Below, piece after piece: positions 1-8,253 of a stretch of 64,000 nt of DNA (the first letter of the stretch is position 1; every line of letters starts with the position of its first letter). A program made the translations under genes and the position numbers. This DNA is from Micromonospora citrea. GTDB lineage: Bacteria > Actinomycetota > Actinomycetes > Mycobacteriales > Micromonosporaceae. The DNA is taken from the NCBI RefSeq assembly GCF_900090315.1, contig NZ_FMHZ01000002.1:434001-498000 (forward strand), given 5' to 3'. A model generated the notes under the pieces. That model was not told where the DNA came from and made no database searches. It worked only from the letters and a program-made list of their open reading frames with translations.

Positions 1-713
1 TCCCAGAGCAGCCCGATGCCGGTGGCCGGGTAGTGGATGGACGCGGCGGTCACCGGCGAATGGTCGACCCACACATCTGGCCAGCCGAACACCGACGGCA
101 GCAGCACCAGCCCGTTGCCGGAGGCGTCGACACGCGCGTCGCCGGTGCAATCGGGGCGCACCAGCAGCTCGCCCTCGTACCAGGCGATGTCGTGATGCAG
201 GTCGGCGAAGAGGCCCTCCACGCCACGATCGACCAGCGCCGTGGCCCGCCGGTCGAGGTCGGCGTCGAGCAGCGCCCCCATCCGGACCCAGTACGGTTCG
301 ATCAGCCGCTCGTGGCACCGCCGGACCGCCGCCAGGACCCGGCGCAGCAGGACGGGCACCGGCGGCAGCCCGGCGGCTGCCCGCTCCCCCAGCGCGTCGA
401 CGCAGTCGACCCGGATGAACTCCGGGTCGACTGCCGCGAGGCGGTCGAGCTCGGTGGCCAGGCTCGGCGCCCGCTGCTCCGGCACCGGGATCAGGAACGA
501 CGGCAGCAAATAGCTACCGAGCACCGTGCGCAGCAACGGCAACTCGGGCTCCCGGCGCAGCTCGGCATGGGCGCGGCGCAGCCACGGCTCGTGCAGGGGA
601 TGCCCGGCGGGCCGCACCGCGGCACGCAGCCCGAGGATCGTCTCGGACAGTGGTGACAGGGCGAACCGGACCCGGGCGACGTCGGCCGTGGTCAAGTTGA
701 TCCTCACCGGCAC
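1..713 (-). CDS. ArsR-type transcriptional regulator with DUF5937-like N-terminal domain (partial, cut by window start)
   Basis: The minus-strand frame is open from position 713 to the window edge, about 237 residues. It starts MPVRINLTTADVARVRFALSP, the usual opening of actinobacterial regulators that carry a long effector-type domain before a C-terminal ArsR winged helix; the helix would lie outside this window. I chose the GTG at 713 because GAGGAG lies 9 nt upstream; an in-frame ATG at 722 touches that ribosome binding site. A second protein of the same layout is complete at 37681-38721. A perfect palindrome 22 bp upstream of the start suggests autoregulation. Family assignment rests on the N-terminal half only. 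Confidence 0.7.
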   Translation of the reverse strand, partial: MPVRINLTTADVARVRFALSPLSETILGLRAAVRPAGHPLHEPWLRRAHAELRREPELPLLRTVLGSYLLPSFLIPVPEQRAPSLATELDRLAAVDPEFIRVDCVDALGERAAAGLPPVPVLLRRVLAAVRRCHERLIEPYWVRMGALLDADLDRRATALVDRGVEGLFADLHHDIAWYEGELLVRPDCTGDARVDASGNGLVLLPSVFGWPDVWVDHSPVTAASIHYPATGIGLLW

Positions 714-734
714 GACCGCCATCTCCTCTGACCA

Positions 735-750
735 TTTAGCACTGGCTAAA
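735..750. promoter_or_regulatory. Palindromic candidate operator
   Basis: TTTAGC-ACTG-GCTAAA is a perfect 6-bp inverted repeat with a 4-bp spacer, AT-rich against a GC-rich background. It lies just upstream of the ArsR-type regulator gene and about 100 bp upstream of the divergent secreted-protein gene. Such symmetric sites are typical of ArsR-family operators. Binding is inferred. Confidence 0.45.
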
Positions 751-847
751 CAATAGCCTCGGCTCAAGCCGCCCTGGCAGGCTCGGTCCGCAGTGGCCCG
801 ACACGCGTCAACCTCGCGTGAGTCCCATGCAAGCAAAGGGAGATCAG

Positions 848-1372
848 ATGCTCATCGACTCGAACCGCTCGCGCGCCACGGCGATTCACCGGCGGCGCGC
901 AACCATGGCCGCGACCGGGCGCCGGATCACGACCACCACGGCGGCACTCGTCGTCAGCGCCACCGCGCTGGTAGCCGTCCAATCCACCCCCGCGTACGCA
1001 CACACCCGCAATGAGGCCGTCCTTTACGGCTGCGGCTCCGGCTACGGGATCGTGAGCGACGGTGTGCGAGCCGTCAAGACCAGCAACGGCACGACGTGGG
1101 GCGAGGTGATCCTCACCTACAACGCGAGCAACGGCTACAACTGCGTGGTGACCCGCAAGACGGCCTACCACGGAACGGCATCGCCGGTCACTGCGAACCT
1201 GAGGCTACAGTTCAGCGGAGAGTTCGAGAAGCGCGACGACTACGCCGAGCACTGGGAGTCGGTGAAAGCCCGCGGTGCGGGTATGTGTGCCCAGTACTGG
1301 GGCGCCATCGCAAACCCGTACGCGGGTGTGTCGGCGGCCGGGGGGCGCTACACCTGGGGCAACTGCGGCTGA
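848..1372 (+). CDS. Small secreted protein of unknown function
   Basis: The 174-residue product has a basic N-region, a hydrophobic stretch (AALVVSATALVAV) and an Ala-x-Ala cleavage site (PAYA before HTRNE), so it is probably exported by Sec with an unusually long n-region. The mature part, about 120 residues, has four cysteines that could form two disulfides. The ATG at 848 is preceded by AAGGGAG at a good distance; an upstream in-frame start at 818 lacks a ribosome binding site. I do not recognise a family. It is transcribed away from the upstream ArsR-type gene. Confidence 0.7.
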   Translation: MLIDSNRSRATAIHRRRATMAATGRRITTTTAALVVSATALVAVQSTPAYAHTRNEAVLYGCGSGYGIVSDGVRAVKTSNGTTWGEVILTYNASNGYNCVVTRKTAYHGTASPVTANLRLQFSGEFEKRDDYAEHWESVKARGAGMCAQYWGAIANPYAGVSAAGGRYTWGNCG

Positions 1373-1616
1373 TCGAGCGACGCCGACGCGTCCGACACTG
1401 GTGCCTCATGGGCGCTGACCAGGCGCGAACAGGGGCGGGAAGTGCCATGCGAGTTGGCACGACGGGGCCGAATTCTGCCCGTCCGGTTCCCAGACGCGAA
1501 GCGAGTGACGATCAACCGCGATGCAACCGGGCACCCTGCCCCTTCGTCTTGATAATCGCCGCCGCGACACCGCGCGGCCGTTGACCGGACAGTCCCACAA
1601 CCATGAGGACGTGATC

Positions 1617-2114
1617 ATGACTACTGGCCGGCGAGTTCCGCGGCGTGCCGCCCTGGCTCTGTCGGGCGGTGCCGTGCTCGGCGCGGCGCTGGCGCCTGCT
1701 TTCGCCAGCGCTGACACCGGTGGCCAGCGGCGGCGCTCCATCGCCACCGCCGAGGCGCTGTATCGGGCCCTCACCGCCAAAGACCTCGACGCCTTCGCCG
1801 CCGTATGGGCACCCGACGCGATCTCGCGGATGCCCGTGACCCCGCCCGGCGAGATCCACGGTCGCGACGGCATCGTCGAAGGCATCGGATTCTTCTTCAT
1901 GGTCGTCGGCGAGGTCAGGATGACCTGGCAGATCCGGCCGCTGCTGAATCCCCACGAGGTCGTGTCCACATGGACGATGGAAGCACCGTTGCTCGCCGGT
2001 GGCGTCTACCGCAACCGAGGGGCGCAGATCATGCGTATCCACGGCGACCAGATCGTCGACAACACCGAGTTCCTCGACACCGCAGCCTTCCTGAAGGCCT
2101 TCGGCCAGCAATAA
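1617..2114 (+). CDS. Tat-exported SnoaL/NTF2-like protein
   Basis: The N-terminus has a twin-arginine type signal (RRVPRR, then an Ala/Gly/Leu-rich core ending AFASA). About 130 residues follow that look like an NTF2/SnoaL-like cone fold: an opening helix (AEALYRALTAKDLDAFAAVWAPDA), a central GRDGIVEGIGFFF stretch and a C-terminal strand ending FLKAFGQQ. Such domains serve as small-ligand binding proteins or isomerases; the substrate is unknown. The start at 1617 is supported by GAGGA 7 nt upstream; the frame extends further upstream without a ribosome binding site. It stands alone. Confidence 0.75.
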   Translation: MTTGRRVPRRAALALSGGAVLGAALAPAFASADTGGQRRRSIATAEALYRALTAKDLDAFAAVWAPDAISRMPVTPPGEIHGRDGIVEGIGFFFMVVGEVRMTWQIRPLLNPHEVVSTWTMEAPLLAGGVYRNRGAQIMRIHGDQIVDNTEFLDTAAFLKAFGQQ

Positions 2115-2343
2115 ACCACCCTGGATGACGGCCGCCACGCATAACGAACCCGATGGAAGGCCCTCAACCAGACGCAACCCGTAGATCAGATCAAAGATCG
2201 CCGAAACGCCCCTTGAGATGGCGCATAAGAGCCATCGCATTAAATATCAACTCATATCACATTAAGAGTACGATGGTAATGGGATTGGCCAAATCTGAGT
2301 GGAGGGTGCTCAGCTGCAGGCCTACCAACGGGGAAGGGACGCC

Positions 2344-2757
2344 ATGCGACAATTTCAAGGCACCAAGAAGGCCGTTACCACACTCGGAATGTCGGCAGTG
2401 GCGGTGATCACGTCGCTGGCCGTTGCGGCCCCGGCGCACGCAAGCGCCGACATCAGTTGGACATACTCGCCCGATGGCGGCGCCAAGGGCTGGTTCGACG
2501 CGGACGTGGCCGGGTGGACCGGTGCGGAAGAGATCACGGCTTGCGACATCAAGTCGGATGGTTTTGCGGCGTTTGTGCTTCTGAGGGACGCGAACGGCAA
2601 CAGGATCGCCAGCGTTAGAGACACCGGCAACGACGGCAGTTGCACGAGCACGTCGTCCAACATGATTACCGATGAGAGGAGCGTCCAGCTCACGGTCTGC
2701 ACAGACACCGGCGGCAACGTCTTTTACGAGTGCAGCACGCGATTCGGCTGGTCCTGA
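2344..2757 (+). CDS. Small secreted protein, four cysteines, unknown function
   Basis: The 137-residue product has a signal peptide (basic MRQFQGTKK, hydrophobic core, cleavage after AHA near residue 35). The mature part has four cysteines, many Asp/Thr/Ser residues and ends in an aromatic RFGWS. No family is recognised. The ATG at 2344 follows AAGGGA at 4 nt; the longer frame from 2299 has no ribosome binding site. The upstream region (about 2236-2290) is unusually AT-rich and probably holds the promoter. A strong hairpin follows the gene. Confidence 0.7.
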   Translation: MRQFQGTKKAVTTLGMSAVAVITSLAVAAPAHASADISWTYSPDGGAKGWFDADVAGWTGAEEITACDIKSDGFAAFVLLRDANGNRIASVRDTGNDGSCTSTSSNMITDERSVQLTVCTDTGGNVFYECSTRFGWS

Positions 2758-2765
2758 TGCTGGCA

Positions 2766-2811
2766 TGATACGTGGATCCCTCCGCCACATGGTGGAGGGA
2801 TCCACGTATCA
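2766..2811. terminator. Bidirectional terminator hairpin
   Basis: An 18-bp perfect inverted repeat (arms 2766-2783 and 2794-2811, 10-nt loop) lies between the end of the secreted-protein gene and the end of the convergent response-regulator gene. Arms contain GATACGTGGATCCCTCC and its complement. Its position and stem strength fit a terminator serving both genes. Confidence 0.8.
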
Positions 2812-2891
2812 ACGACGAGGCCCAGCCAGGAGACCTGCCTGAGCTGGGAGCGCCGACACGCCCACGTCACCAACCACCGGTGGATTCAGGC

Positions 2892-3551
2892 TCAGGTCAC
2901 CAGGCCCCGGCGGTACGCGTACACCACGGCCTGCACCCGGTCGCGCAGGTCGAGCTTGGTGAGGATGCGGGACACGTACGTCTTGACCGTCTCCTGGCTG
3001 ATCACCAGGGCCGCGGCGACCTCGCTGTTGGACAGGCCCTCCGCGATGAGCCGGAGCACCTCCAGCTCGCGCGGGGTCAGCGCGCCGCCGTCCGGGTCGC
3101 GCTCGGCCGGGCGGATGCGGGCCGCGTATCTGCCCACCAGCTGCCGGGTCACCTCCGGGGCCAGCAGCGCGGCGCCCGTCGCCACCGTGCGGATGCCGTG
3201 GAGCAGTTGGGCCGGTGGGGCGTCCTTGAGCAGGAAGCCACTGGCGCCGGCACGCAGCGCCTCGTAGACGTACTCGTCTAGGTTGAACGTCGTCACCACG
3301 AGGACCTTCACCGGCTCGGGGACCCGGGCGCCGGCCAGCAGGCGGGTCGCCTCGATGCCGTCGAGCACCGGCATCCGGACGTCCATCACCACCACGTCCG
3401 GCCGGAGCCGAGCGGCCAGGTCGACCGCCGCGCGCCCGTCGCCGCACTCGCCGACGATCTCCATGTCGGGTTGGGCGTCGATGATCGTCGCGAATCCGGC
3501 GCGGATCAGCTCCTGGTCGTCGCAGACCAGCACCCGGACCGGCGCGGTCAC
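2892..3551 (-). CDS. NarL/FixJ-family response regulator
   Basis: The 219-residue protein has an N-terminal receiver domain with the acidic pair D11-D12, phosphoacceptor D57 in VVVMDVRMP and the conserved Lys in LLKDAPP. A LuxR-type helix-turn-helix follows (LTPRELEVLRLIAEGLSNSEVAAALVIS, then VKTYVSRILTKL). It starts at a GTG that overlaps the stop of the upstream histidine kinase by 4 bp (GTGA), so the two are a translationally coupled cognate pair. The targets are unknown; the CPBP protease gene at the head of the operon is a likely one. Confidence 0.93.
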   Translation of the reverse strand: MTAPVRVLVCDDQELIRAGFATIIDAQPDMEIVGECGDGRAAVDLAARLRPDVVVMDVRMPVLDGIEATRLLAGARVPEPVKVLVVTTFNLDEYVYEALRAGASGFLLKDAPPAQLLHGIRTVATGAALLAPEVTRQLVGRYAARIRPAERDPDGGALTPRELEVLRLIAEGLSNSEVAAALVISQETVKTYVSRILTKLDLRDRVQAVVYAYRRGLVT

Positions 3552-4705
3552 GACGGGTTCCCAGCCGGGATCCGGGCCCGCACGAGGAAGCCGCCGCCGG
3601 CCTGCGCGCCCGCGCTGAAGTCGCCACCGAGGGCGGTGACCCGCTCGCGGAGCCCGGCGAGGCCGCGCCCGCTGCCGCCCAGGGACGCGCTACCGGATCC
3701 GGAGCCGTCGGTGCTGACCTCCACGGTCGTCTCCCCTTCCCCGTGGTGGACGCGAACCCTGGTCCGGCTGCCGTGCGCGTGCTTCAGCGCGTTCGTCAGC
3801 GCCTCCTGCACGACCCGGTACGCCGCCACCTCGGCGCTGCCGGTGGCCGCCCCCGACGTGCCCTCCCGCACGAACTCCACCTGCTGCCCGGCCTGCCGGG
3901 AATGGTCGACGAGGGCGTCCAGGTCTCCGACGGACGGCGTACGCGGATCGCGGGTGCGGTGATCCGGGTTGAGCAGGTCGAGCAGCTGCCGCAGGTCGCC
4001 GACGGCCCGGCGGCCGGTGCCGGTGATCGCCGTCAGGGTCTGGTCCAGCTTGTCCGGGGCGCCCGTCAGGTAGCGCGCCGCCTCGGCCTGCACGACCATC
4101 GCCGTCACGTGGTGGGTGACGACGTCGTGCAGCTCCCGGGCGATGCGCGTGCGCTCCGCCGTACGCGTGGCCTGCTCGACATGGCGGCGGCGTTCCGCCT
4201 CGGCGGCCCGGTTCTGGCGCAGCCACGCCCCGATGCCCCACGCGAGCGCCAGCAACAGATAGAAAGTGGTGAACCCGGCGACGCCCTCACCCGAGCCGAG
4301 CCGGTCGAGGGAGATCGCCAGGGGCACGTACGCCGCCGAGGCGAGACCCGCGACGACCCAGCGGCGCCGTTCCAGGTGCGCGCCGGCGCTGATGAGCGCG
4401 ATGGCCAGTCCCGTACCCGCGACGGTGTGGTAGCCGCGGAGCTGGTCGATCGCGAAGCCGAGCGACACCAGCGCGAGGCAGGCGGCCGGCCACCGACGGC
4501 GTACGGCCAACGGCAGGCACTCCAGGGCGACGACACCGACGGTCAGCGCGTCGTACGGGCGGTCCGGGAGGTCACCGAGCTGCGTACCCTGCCGCTCCAG
4601 AGCCGGCACCACCGCCGCGAGGGCCAGGGCCAGCGCGATCGGGAGATCCCGGACCGTGATCGGCCACTGCCGCCACAGATCCGGGAGCCTCCGGAGCTTG
4701 ATCAC
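3548..4705 (-). CDS. Sensor histidine kinase (HisKA_3 type)
   Basis: The 385-residue product has several hydrophobic segments in its first 160 residues, then a HisKA_3 dimerisation helix with the phospho-accepting His193 in ARELHDVVTHHV, and a C-terminal HATPase with N-box VVQEALTNALKHAHG and a G-box GRGLAGLRERV. This is the DesK/NarX-like type that pairs with NarL regulators. The start is the GTG at 4705, overlapping the upstream CPBP stop by 4 bp; the same frame is open much further but that stretch is opposite real coding of the CPBP gene. Operon order is protease, kinase, regulator. Confidence 0.92.
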   Translation of the reverse strand: MIKLRRLPDLWRQWPITVRDLPIALALALAAVVPALERQGTQLGDLPDRPYDALTVGVVALECLPLAVRRRWPAACLALVSLGFAIDQLRGYHTVAGTGLAIALISAGAHLERRRWVVAGLASAAYVPLAISLDRLGSGEGVAGFTTFYLLLALAWGIGAWLRQNRAAEAERRRHVEQATRTAERTRIARELHDVVTHHVTAMVVQAEAARYLTGAPDKLDQTLTAITGTGRRAVGDLRQLLDLLNPDHRTRDPRTPSVGDLDALVDHSRQAGQQVEFVREGTSGAATGSAEVAAYRVVQEALTNALKHAHGSRTRVRVHHGEGETTVEVSTDGSGSGSASLGGSGRGLAGLRERVTALGGDFSAGAQAGGGFLVRARIPAGNPS

Positions 4706-5532
4706 TGGGTGACTGTAGCGGTTGCCGTGGCCTGCGCCGTGGGGCGCGGGACGATGTGCCCGCGGCGCTTGGCCAGCCACAGGAACACCACGGTCAGCAC
4801 CACGCCGGCCAGCACCGCGTACAGGCTGCCCTCCGGCCCGAAAGCGCCGCCGCTGAGCGCGACCGGCCCCGACGTCGAGGCCTCGAGCAGCCCTTTCGAC
4901 TCGCCGTTGCCCGACACCACGACGCTGAAGATGCCGCCGGCGGCGAAGTTCCAGCCGAAGTGAAGGCCGATCGGCACCCACAGGTTCCGGGTGGCGGCGT
5001 AACAGGCGGCCAGCATGAACCCGGCCTCGATAGCGATGGCCGTCGCCCCCCACAGGGTGGCGTCCGGGTTCGCCAGGTGGATCGCGCCGAACACGACGCC
5101 GGTCAGGGCGAGAGCGATCCAGGTGCCCGTACGCTCCTCGATGATGCGGAACAGCACCCCCCGGAACAGCAACTCCTCGGTGACCGCGGCAGCCGCCATG
5201 AGCCCGAGCAGACCCAGCGCTCCCGTCGGCGAGCCCCAGCCCTCGACGTGGTAGCCGCCCAGGAACGCGATGTTGGCGACGACGGCCGCGAACATGGCGA
5301 AGCCGATGAGCGTCCCTCGGCCCAGCTTCCCGTCCCAGCCGTCCTGGCCGAGCTCGGTCGGCGCACGGCGCTCGGTGCGCCGCACGACCCACCGGTAGAC
5401 GACCACACCCAGCACCGCCGTCACAGCGCCGATCATCAAGGTGAGGAAGAAATTGCCCTCGACGGCGGCGACGCCCTGCCCGCCGACGAGGGCGACGGCG
5501 GCGACGGCGAGAAGCTGTTTGACGAGGCGCAT
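4702..5532 (-). CDS. CPBP-family intramembrane metalloprotease
   Basis: The 276-residue, strongly hydrophobic protein has the CPBP (Abi/CAAX-like) motifs in order: TEELLFRG with the paired glutamates, then a conserved His in GAIHLANPD, then LHFGWN. These residues form the metal and catalytic centre in the membrane in this family. The start at 5532 has GAAGGAG 5 nt upstream; the frame extends to 5610 without one. It heads the operon with the kinase and response regulator. A substrate cannot be inferred; roles in prenyl-protein processing, bacteriocin immunity or signalling are known for relatives. Confidence 0.88.
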   Translation of the reverse strand: MRLVKQLLAVAAVALVGGQGVAAVEGNFFLTLMIGAVTAVLGVVVYRWVVRRTERRAPTELGQDGWDGKLGRGTLIGFAMFAAVVANIAFLGGYHVEGWGSPTGALGLLGLMAAAAVTEELLFRGVLFRIIEERTGTWIALALTGVVFGAIHLANPDATLWGATAIAIEAGFMLAACYAATRNLWVPIGLHFGWNFAAGGIFSVVVSGNGESKGLLEASTSGPVALSGGAFGPEGSLYAVLAGVVLTVVFLWLAKRRGHIVPRPTAQATATATVTQ

Positions 5533-5751
5533 GATGACTCCTTCGCAGACCGCGACCGGAGCGCCGCGGACACAACGAAACCTATGGAGTTCCGCCGCCA
5601 CAATCGTCACCGTGAGGTGGACACCTGCGGGTAGCTCGCACGGGGGACAAGACCCTCCGGAGTCCGGCCACCCGGTCGAGGGCTAGCTCGATGGCGCCCT
5701 CCTCACCAGGCGCAACGCCCGATGGATCAGCGGAAACACCGTAGGATCCAA

Positions 5752-6040
5752 GTTCCCGCCGAGCGGTCGGCCCGAGGATCCGGACCGGGTCCTGGCCGAC
5801 GAGGCGTACACGTCGAGAGCGAACCGGCAGTATCTGCGCCGGCGCGGCGTCGGGTTCAGTTCCTGTTCAAGATGGACCACCTGCCAACCATCGCCTGCCG
5901 CGACGATCCCGAGCAAGGCCGACCAAGGCGCCCACCGGCTGGCCAAGGGCTCCAAGGGCGACCGGCCACCAGACTTCGACACGGACCCTGACGGCACCTC
6001 CCTACGGCAAGAATCGCAGTACAGAGGTGCCGTCAGCGGA
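5752..6040 (+). pseudogene. IS5-family transposase remnant
   Basis: The plus strand encodes DRVLADEAYTSRANRQYLRRRG followed, after an apparent replaced segment, by IPSKADQ and GDRPPDFD. These match the order of the RVLADKAY, YLRRRGI, IPEKADQ and RPPKFD blocks in the catalytic part of IS5-type DDE transposases. There is no start, no downstream DDE glutamate region and no clear ends, so it is a fragment. It fills most of the otherwise empty stretch 5533-6178. Confidence 0.72.
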
Positions 6041-6178
6041 ACACCGCATCCCTGGCCGGCTTACTCCCACAGGAGTCGATCCAGACAGGTGGCTATGCCC
6101 AGGGGCGGGCTGTGAAGAGGGGCGAGCAGACGAATTCCGTCCAATGCCACCGACATCACAGATAGTTCCGAGCGTCCG

Positions 6179-6586
6179 TCAGGCCGCCGCAGGTGCCAAC
6201 GTCTGTTCGATGACCTCCATGCCGTGGATCATGGCTGCTCCGATGGGCGTGGCGAGATCGTCGGGCAGGACGTCGTGTGTCCAGACCAGCCGGCAGCTGT
6301 GCTCGCCATCGGCGATGACCTGCATGGAGGCGTTGTCGTGGGCCGGACTCAGGGTGCCTCCGACAACTGCGTAGACGATCCGCCGAGCGTCGGGGTCCAC
6401 GGAGACGAGCCGTTCGCGAGCCACGACCCCATCGGCGAACGTGACGATGCGGTGATCTCCGTCGAGGTGCGTGTCGACGACGTAGCCGGGTGCCATGCGG
6501 ACGGGGCCCCCTTCGAAGTCGCCGATCACCTTCCAGACTTCGTCAGCGTTAGCTCCGATCACGATTTCCTTGCTGATTGACGCCAT
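6179..6586 (-). CDS. SRPBCC-family (polyketide cyclase/START-like) protein
   Basis: The 135-residue protein opens ASISKEIVIGANADEVWKVIGDFEG, the first strand and helix of the helix-grip fold, and closes with a long amphipathic helix (AMIHGMEVIEQTLAPAA). Members bind small hydrophobic ligands or act as cyclases; the ligand here is unknown. GTAGGAGAA precedes the ATG. It lies 42 bp downstream of the VOC-domain gene on the same strand, so the two are likely co-transcribed. Confidence 0.85.
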   Translation of the reverse strand: MASISKEIVIGANADEVWKVIGDFEGGPVRMAPGYVVDTHLDGDHRIVTFADGVVARERLVSVDPDARRIVYAVVGGTLSPAHDNASMQVIADGEHSCRLVWTHDVLPDDLATPIGAAMIHGMEVIEQTLAPAAA

Positions 6587-6628
6587 TTCTCCTACTCCTA
6601 CGGACGCGGTATGGCAGCCGACCGGGAC

Positions 6629-6985
6629 TCAGTCGCCGGCAGCCAGGCAGAACAGGTGCCCCTCGGGATCGGCGAGCACAACCCATTCGTCGCCACCGGG
6701 CTGGAACTCGGGCTTGGTCGCGCCGACGGCGAGCAGTTCCTTGACGGCGTGTTCGACGTCGGCAACCTTGAAGTCGAGGTGGGCGTGCTTCGCCGGGTCG
6801 GGCCAACTCGGCGGCTGATAGCCCTCGACGCGCTGGAATCCGAGCTGAATGGGGCCGCCGAGGTAGACGGTGTGCGCATCGCTGTATGTGGTCTCCCAGC
6901 CAGTTACCGTCCGGTAGAACTCGGCGAGCGATCCGGGTGCACGGCAGTCGATGACGACCGTCGTGAGCTGTGCAAGTGCGGGCAT
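6629..6985 (-). CDS. VOC-family (glyoxalase/bleomycin-resistance-like) protein
   Basis: The 118-residue product has the paired beta-alpha-beta-beta-beta layout of the VOC fold: TTVVIDCRAPGSLAEFYRTVTGWE at the N-terminus and HLDFKVADVEHAVKELLAVGA in the second half, ending DPEGHLFCLAAGD. These proteins are metal-dependent dioxygenases, isomerases or drug-binding resistance proteins; the ligand cannot be told. I chose the ATG at 6985 because GAAGGAG lies 8 nt upstream; the frame opens at 7015 without one. The AraC regulator gene is divergent, 112 bp away. Confidence 0.85.
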   Translation of the reverse strand: MPALAQLTTVVIDCRAPGSLAEFYRTVTGWETTYSDAHTVYLGGPIQLGFQRVEGYQPPSWPDPAKHAHLDFKVADVEHAVKELLAVGATKPEFQPGGDEWVVLADPEGHLFCLAAGD

Positions 6986-7097
6986 GTCGATAACTCCTTC
7001 GAGCCGCAGGTTCACGCACAGCTTCGTCCGGTCGACGCCCAGGGTCTTGAAGATCCTTGCAGGCGACGATGTCGGACCCTGGGTTTAGGTTCGATCG

Positions 7098-7919
7098 GTG
7101 CTCTCGTTCGTTGATCTTGCTGCTCGACCCGAGTTCACCGTGACCGCAGTGACGTGCCGAGACGACCACAGAAACTGGTCCACGGCGGAGTCGCACGACA
7201 GCTTCCGGGTCGTCATCGTGCGCCGGGGCAGTTTCAGCAGAAGAGCCGGCGGTGTCTGCACTGACCTCGACCCCACCGTCGCCTATCTCGCCGTACCCGG
7301 TGAGGAGGAGCGCTTCGCGCATCCTGCCGGCGGCGACGTCTGCACCTCGGTCACCCTCGCCCCGGCGCTGTGGCGATCCCTGGCAGGCGATGCGGAACGA
7401 GCGAAAACGTCGACTGTCTACATTGACGCCCAACTCGACCTGGCCCACCGGCGGATTCTCGGCGCCGCTCGCGTGGGCGACGTCGACTACGCGCTCACCG
7501 AAGAACTCCTGCGTCTGATCAATGCCGCGGTAACCCAAGCCGTTGCCGGCCCTGGCGGAGGCGGCGAGGCCGCTCATGGTGTGGACACCGCACTCGTCGC
7601 GGCAGCCCGTGACGCGATTCGTAATGACCATCCCGCCGCCCGTGGCCTACTGCCGCTGGCGGCGTTGCTCAACGCCTCGCCGTATCGGTTGAGCCGGGCC
7701 TTCACTCGACAACTCGGGGTGTCGCTAACCCGTTATCGCAACCGGGTGCGCGTCGCCCGGGCCCTCGATCGTCTGGAGGCAGGTGAGGCTCAGCTTGGCG
7801 TACTCGCCGCGGACCTCGGCTTCGCCGATCAGGCGCACCTGTGCCGCACCGTGCGTACCCACGTCGGCCACACGCCGACCGCGCTGCGCCGCCTGCTGAC
7901 GCAAGCGCACCGGCCCTGA
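7098..7919 (+). CDS. AraC-family transcriptional regulator
   Basis: The 273-residue protein has an N-terminal ligand-sensing part and a C-terminal AraC DNA-binding domain. The latter is recognisable by GLLPLAALLNASPYRLSRAF and the second helix-turn-helix GVLAADLGFADQAHLCRTVR, then HTPTALRRLL. It is divergent from the VOC/SRPBCC pair, which it probably controls from the shared 112-bp region; this is inference from context only. Confidence 0.88.
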   Translation: MLSFVDLAARPEFTVTAVTCRDDHRNWSTAESHDSFRVVIVRRGSFSRRAGGVCTDLDPTVAYLAVPGEEERFAHPAGGDVCTSVTLAPALWRSLAGDAERAKTSTVYIDAQLDLAHRRILGAARVGDVDYALTEELLRLINAAVTQAVAGPGGGGEAAHGVDTALVAAARDAIRNDHPAARGLLPLAALLNASPYRLSRAFTRQLGVSLTRYRNRVRVARALDRLEAGEAQLGVLAADLGFADQAHLCRTVRTHVGHTPTALRRLLTQAHRP

Positions 7920-7972
7920 TACCGCGAGGGCAGTAGGGGAAGCGGTTTCGGCTCGCGTTCGTTGGTCTTCCT

Positions 7973-8145
7973 GTGACGGATGTCGGTGTTGGCCTCCGGC
8001 ACGCGGAGTTGGACCGGCTGCACGCATGGATCCGGCCTCGGTTTCGCCGGTCGGAGCCGCGGCGGCGGGTGCGTGACCGGGTGGGTCTGCTGGCCGTCGA
8101 CGACACCGGGTCCCTGCCGCACGGGTGCGGCCTCCGGCGGAGCTC
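7973..8145 (+). pseudogene. IS701-like transposase N-terminal remnant
   Basis: The frame from a GTG at 7973 reads ELDRLHAWIRPRFRRSEPRRR, close to the opening of IS701-family transposases (residues for locating the helicase-like N-terminal block), and then jumps to LLAVDDTGSLPHGCG, resembling the later ADDTGFLKKG block. The intervening part is deleted and the rest is missing. It occupies the gap between the AraC gene and the AlkZ-like gene. Confidence 0.55.
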
Positions 8146-8253
8146 GAGTTACGACCCGACTGATGGGCTCGACCGACCCGATCACCATAGTCATCGATGC
8201 CAGCGGCATGGGGGCCGGCGCTGCTCTTCGCACTGAACGACCGGGAGTTCACG

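Noticed and set aside
33..656. A plus-strand 207-codon frame at the window start
   Set aside because: The minus strand encodes a recognisable regulator N-terminal domain with a ribosome binding site.
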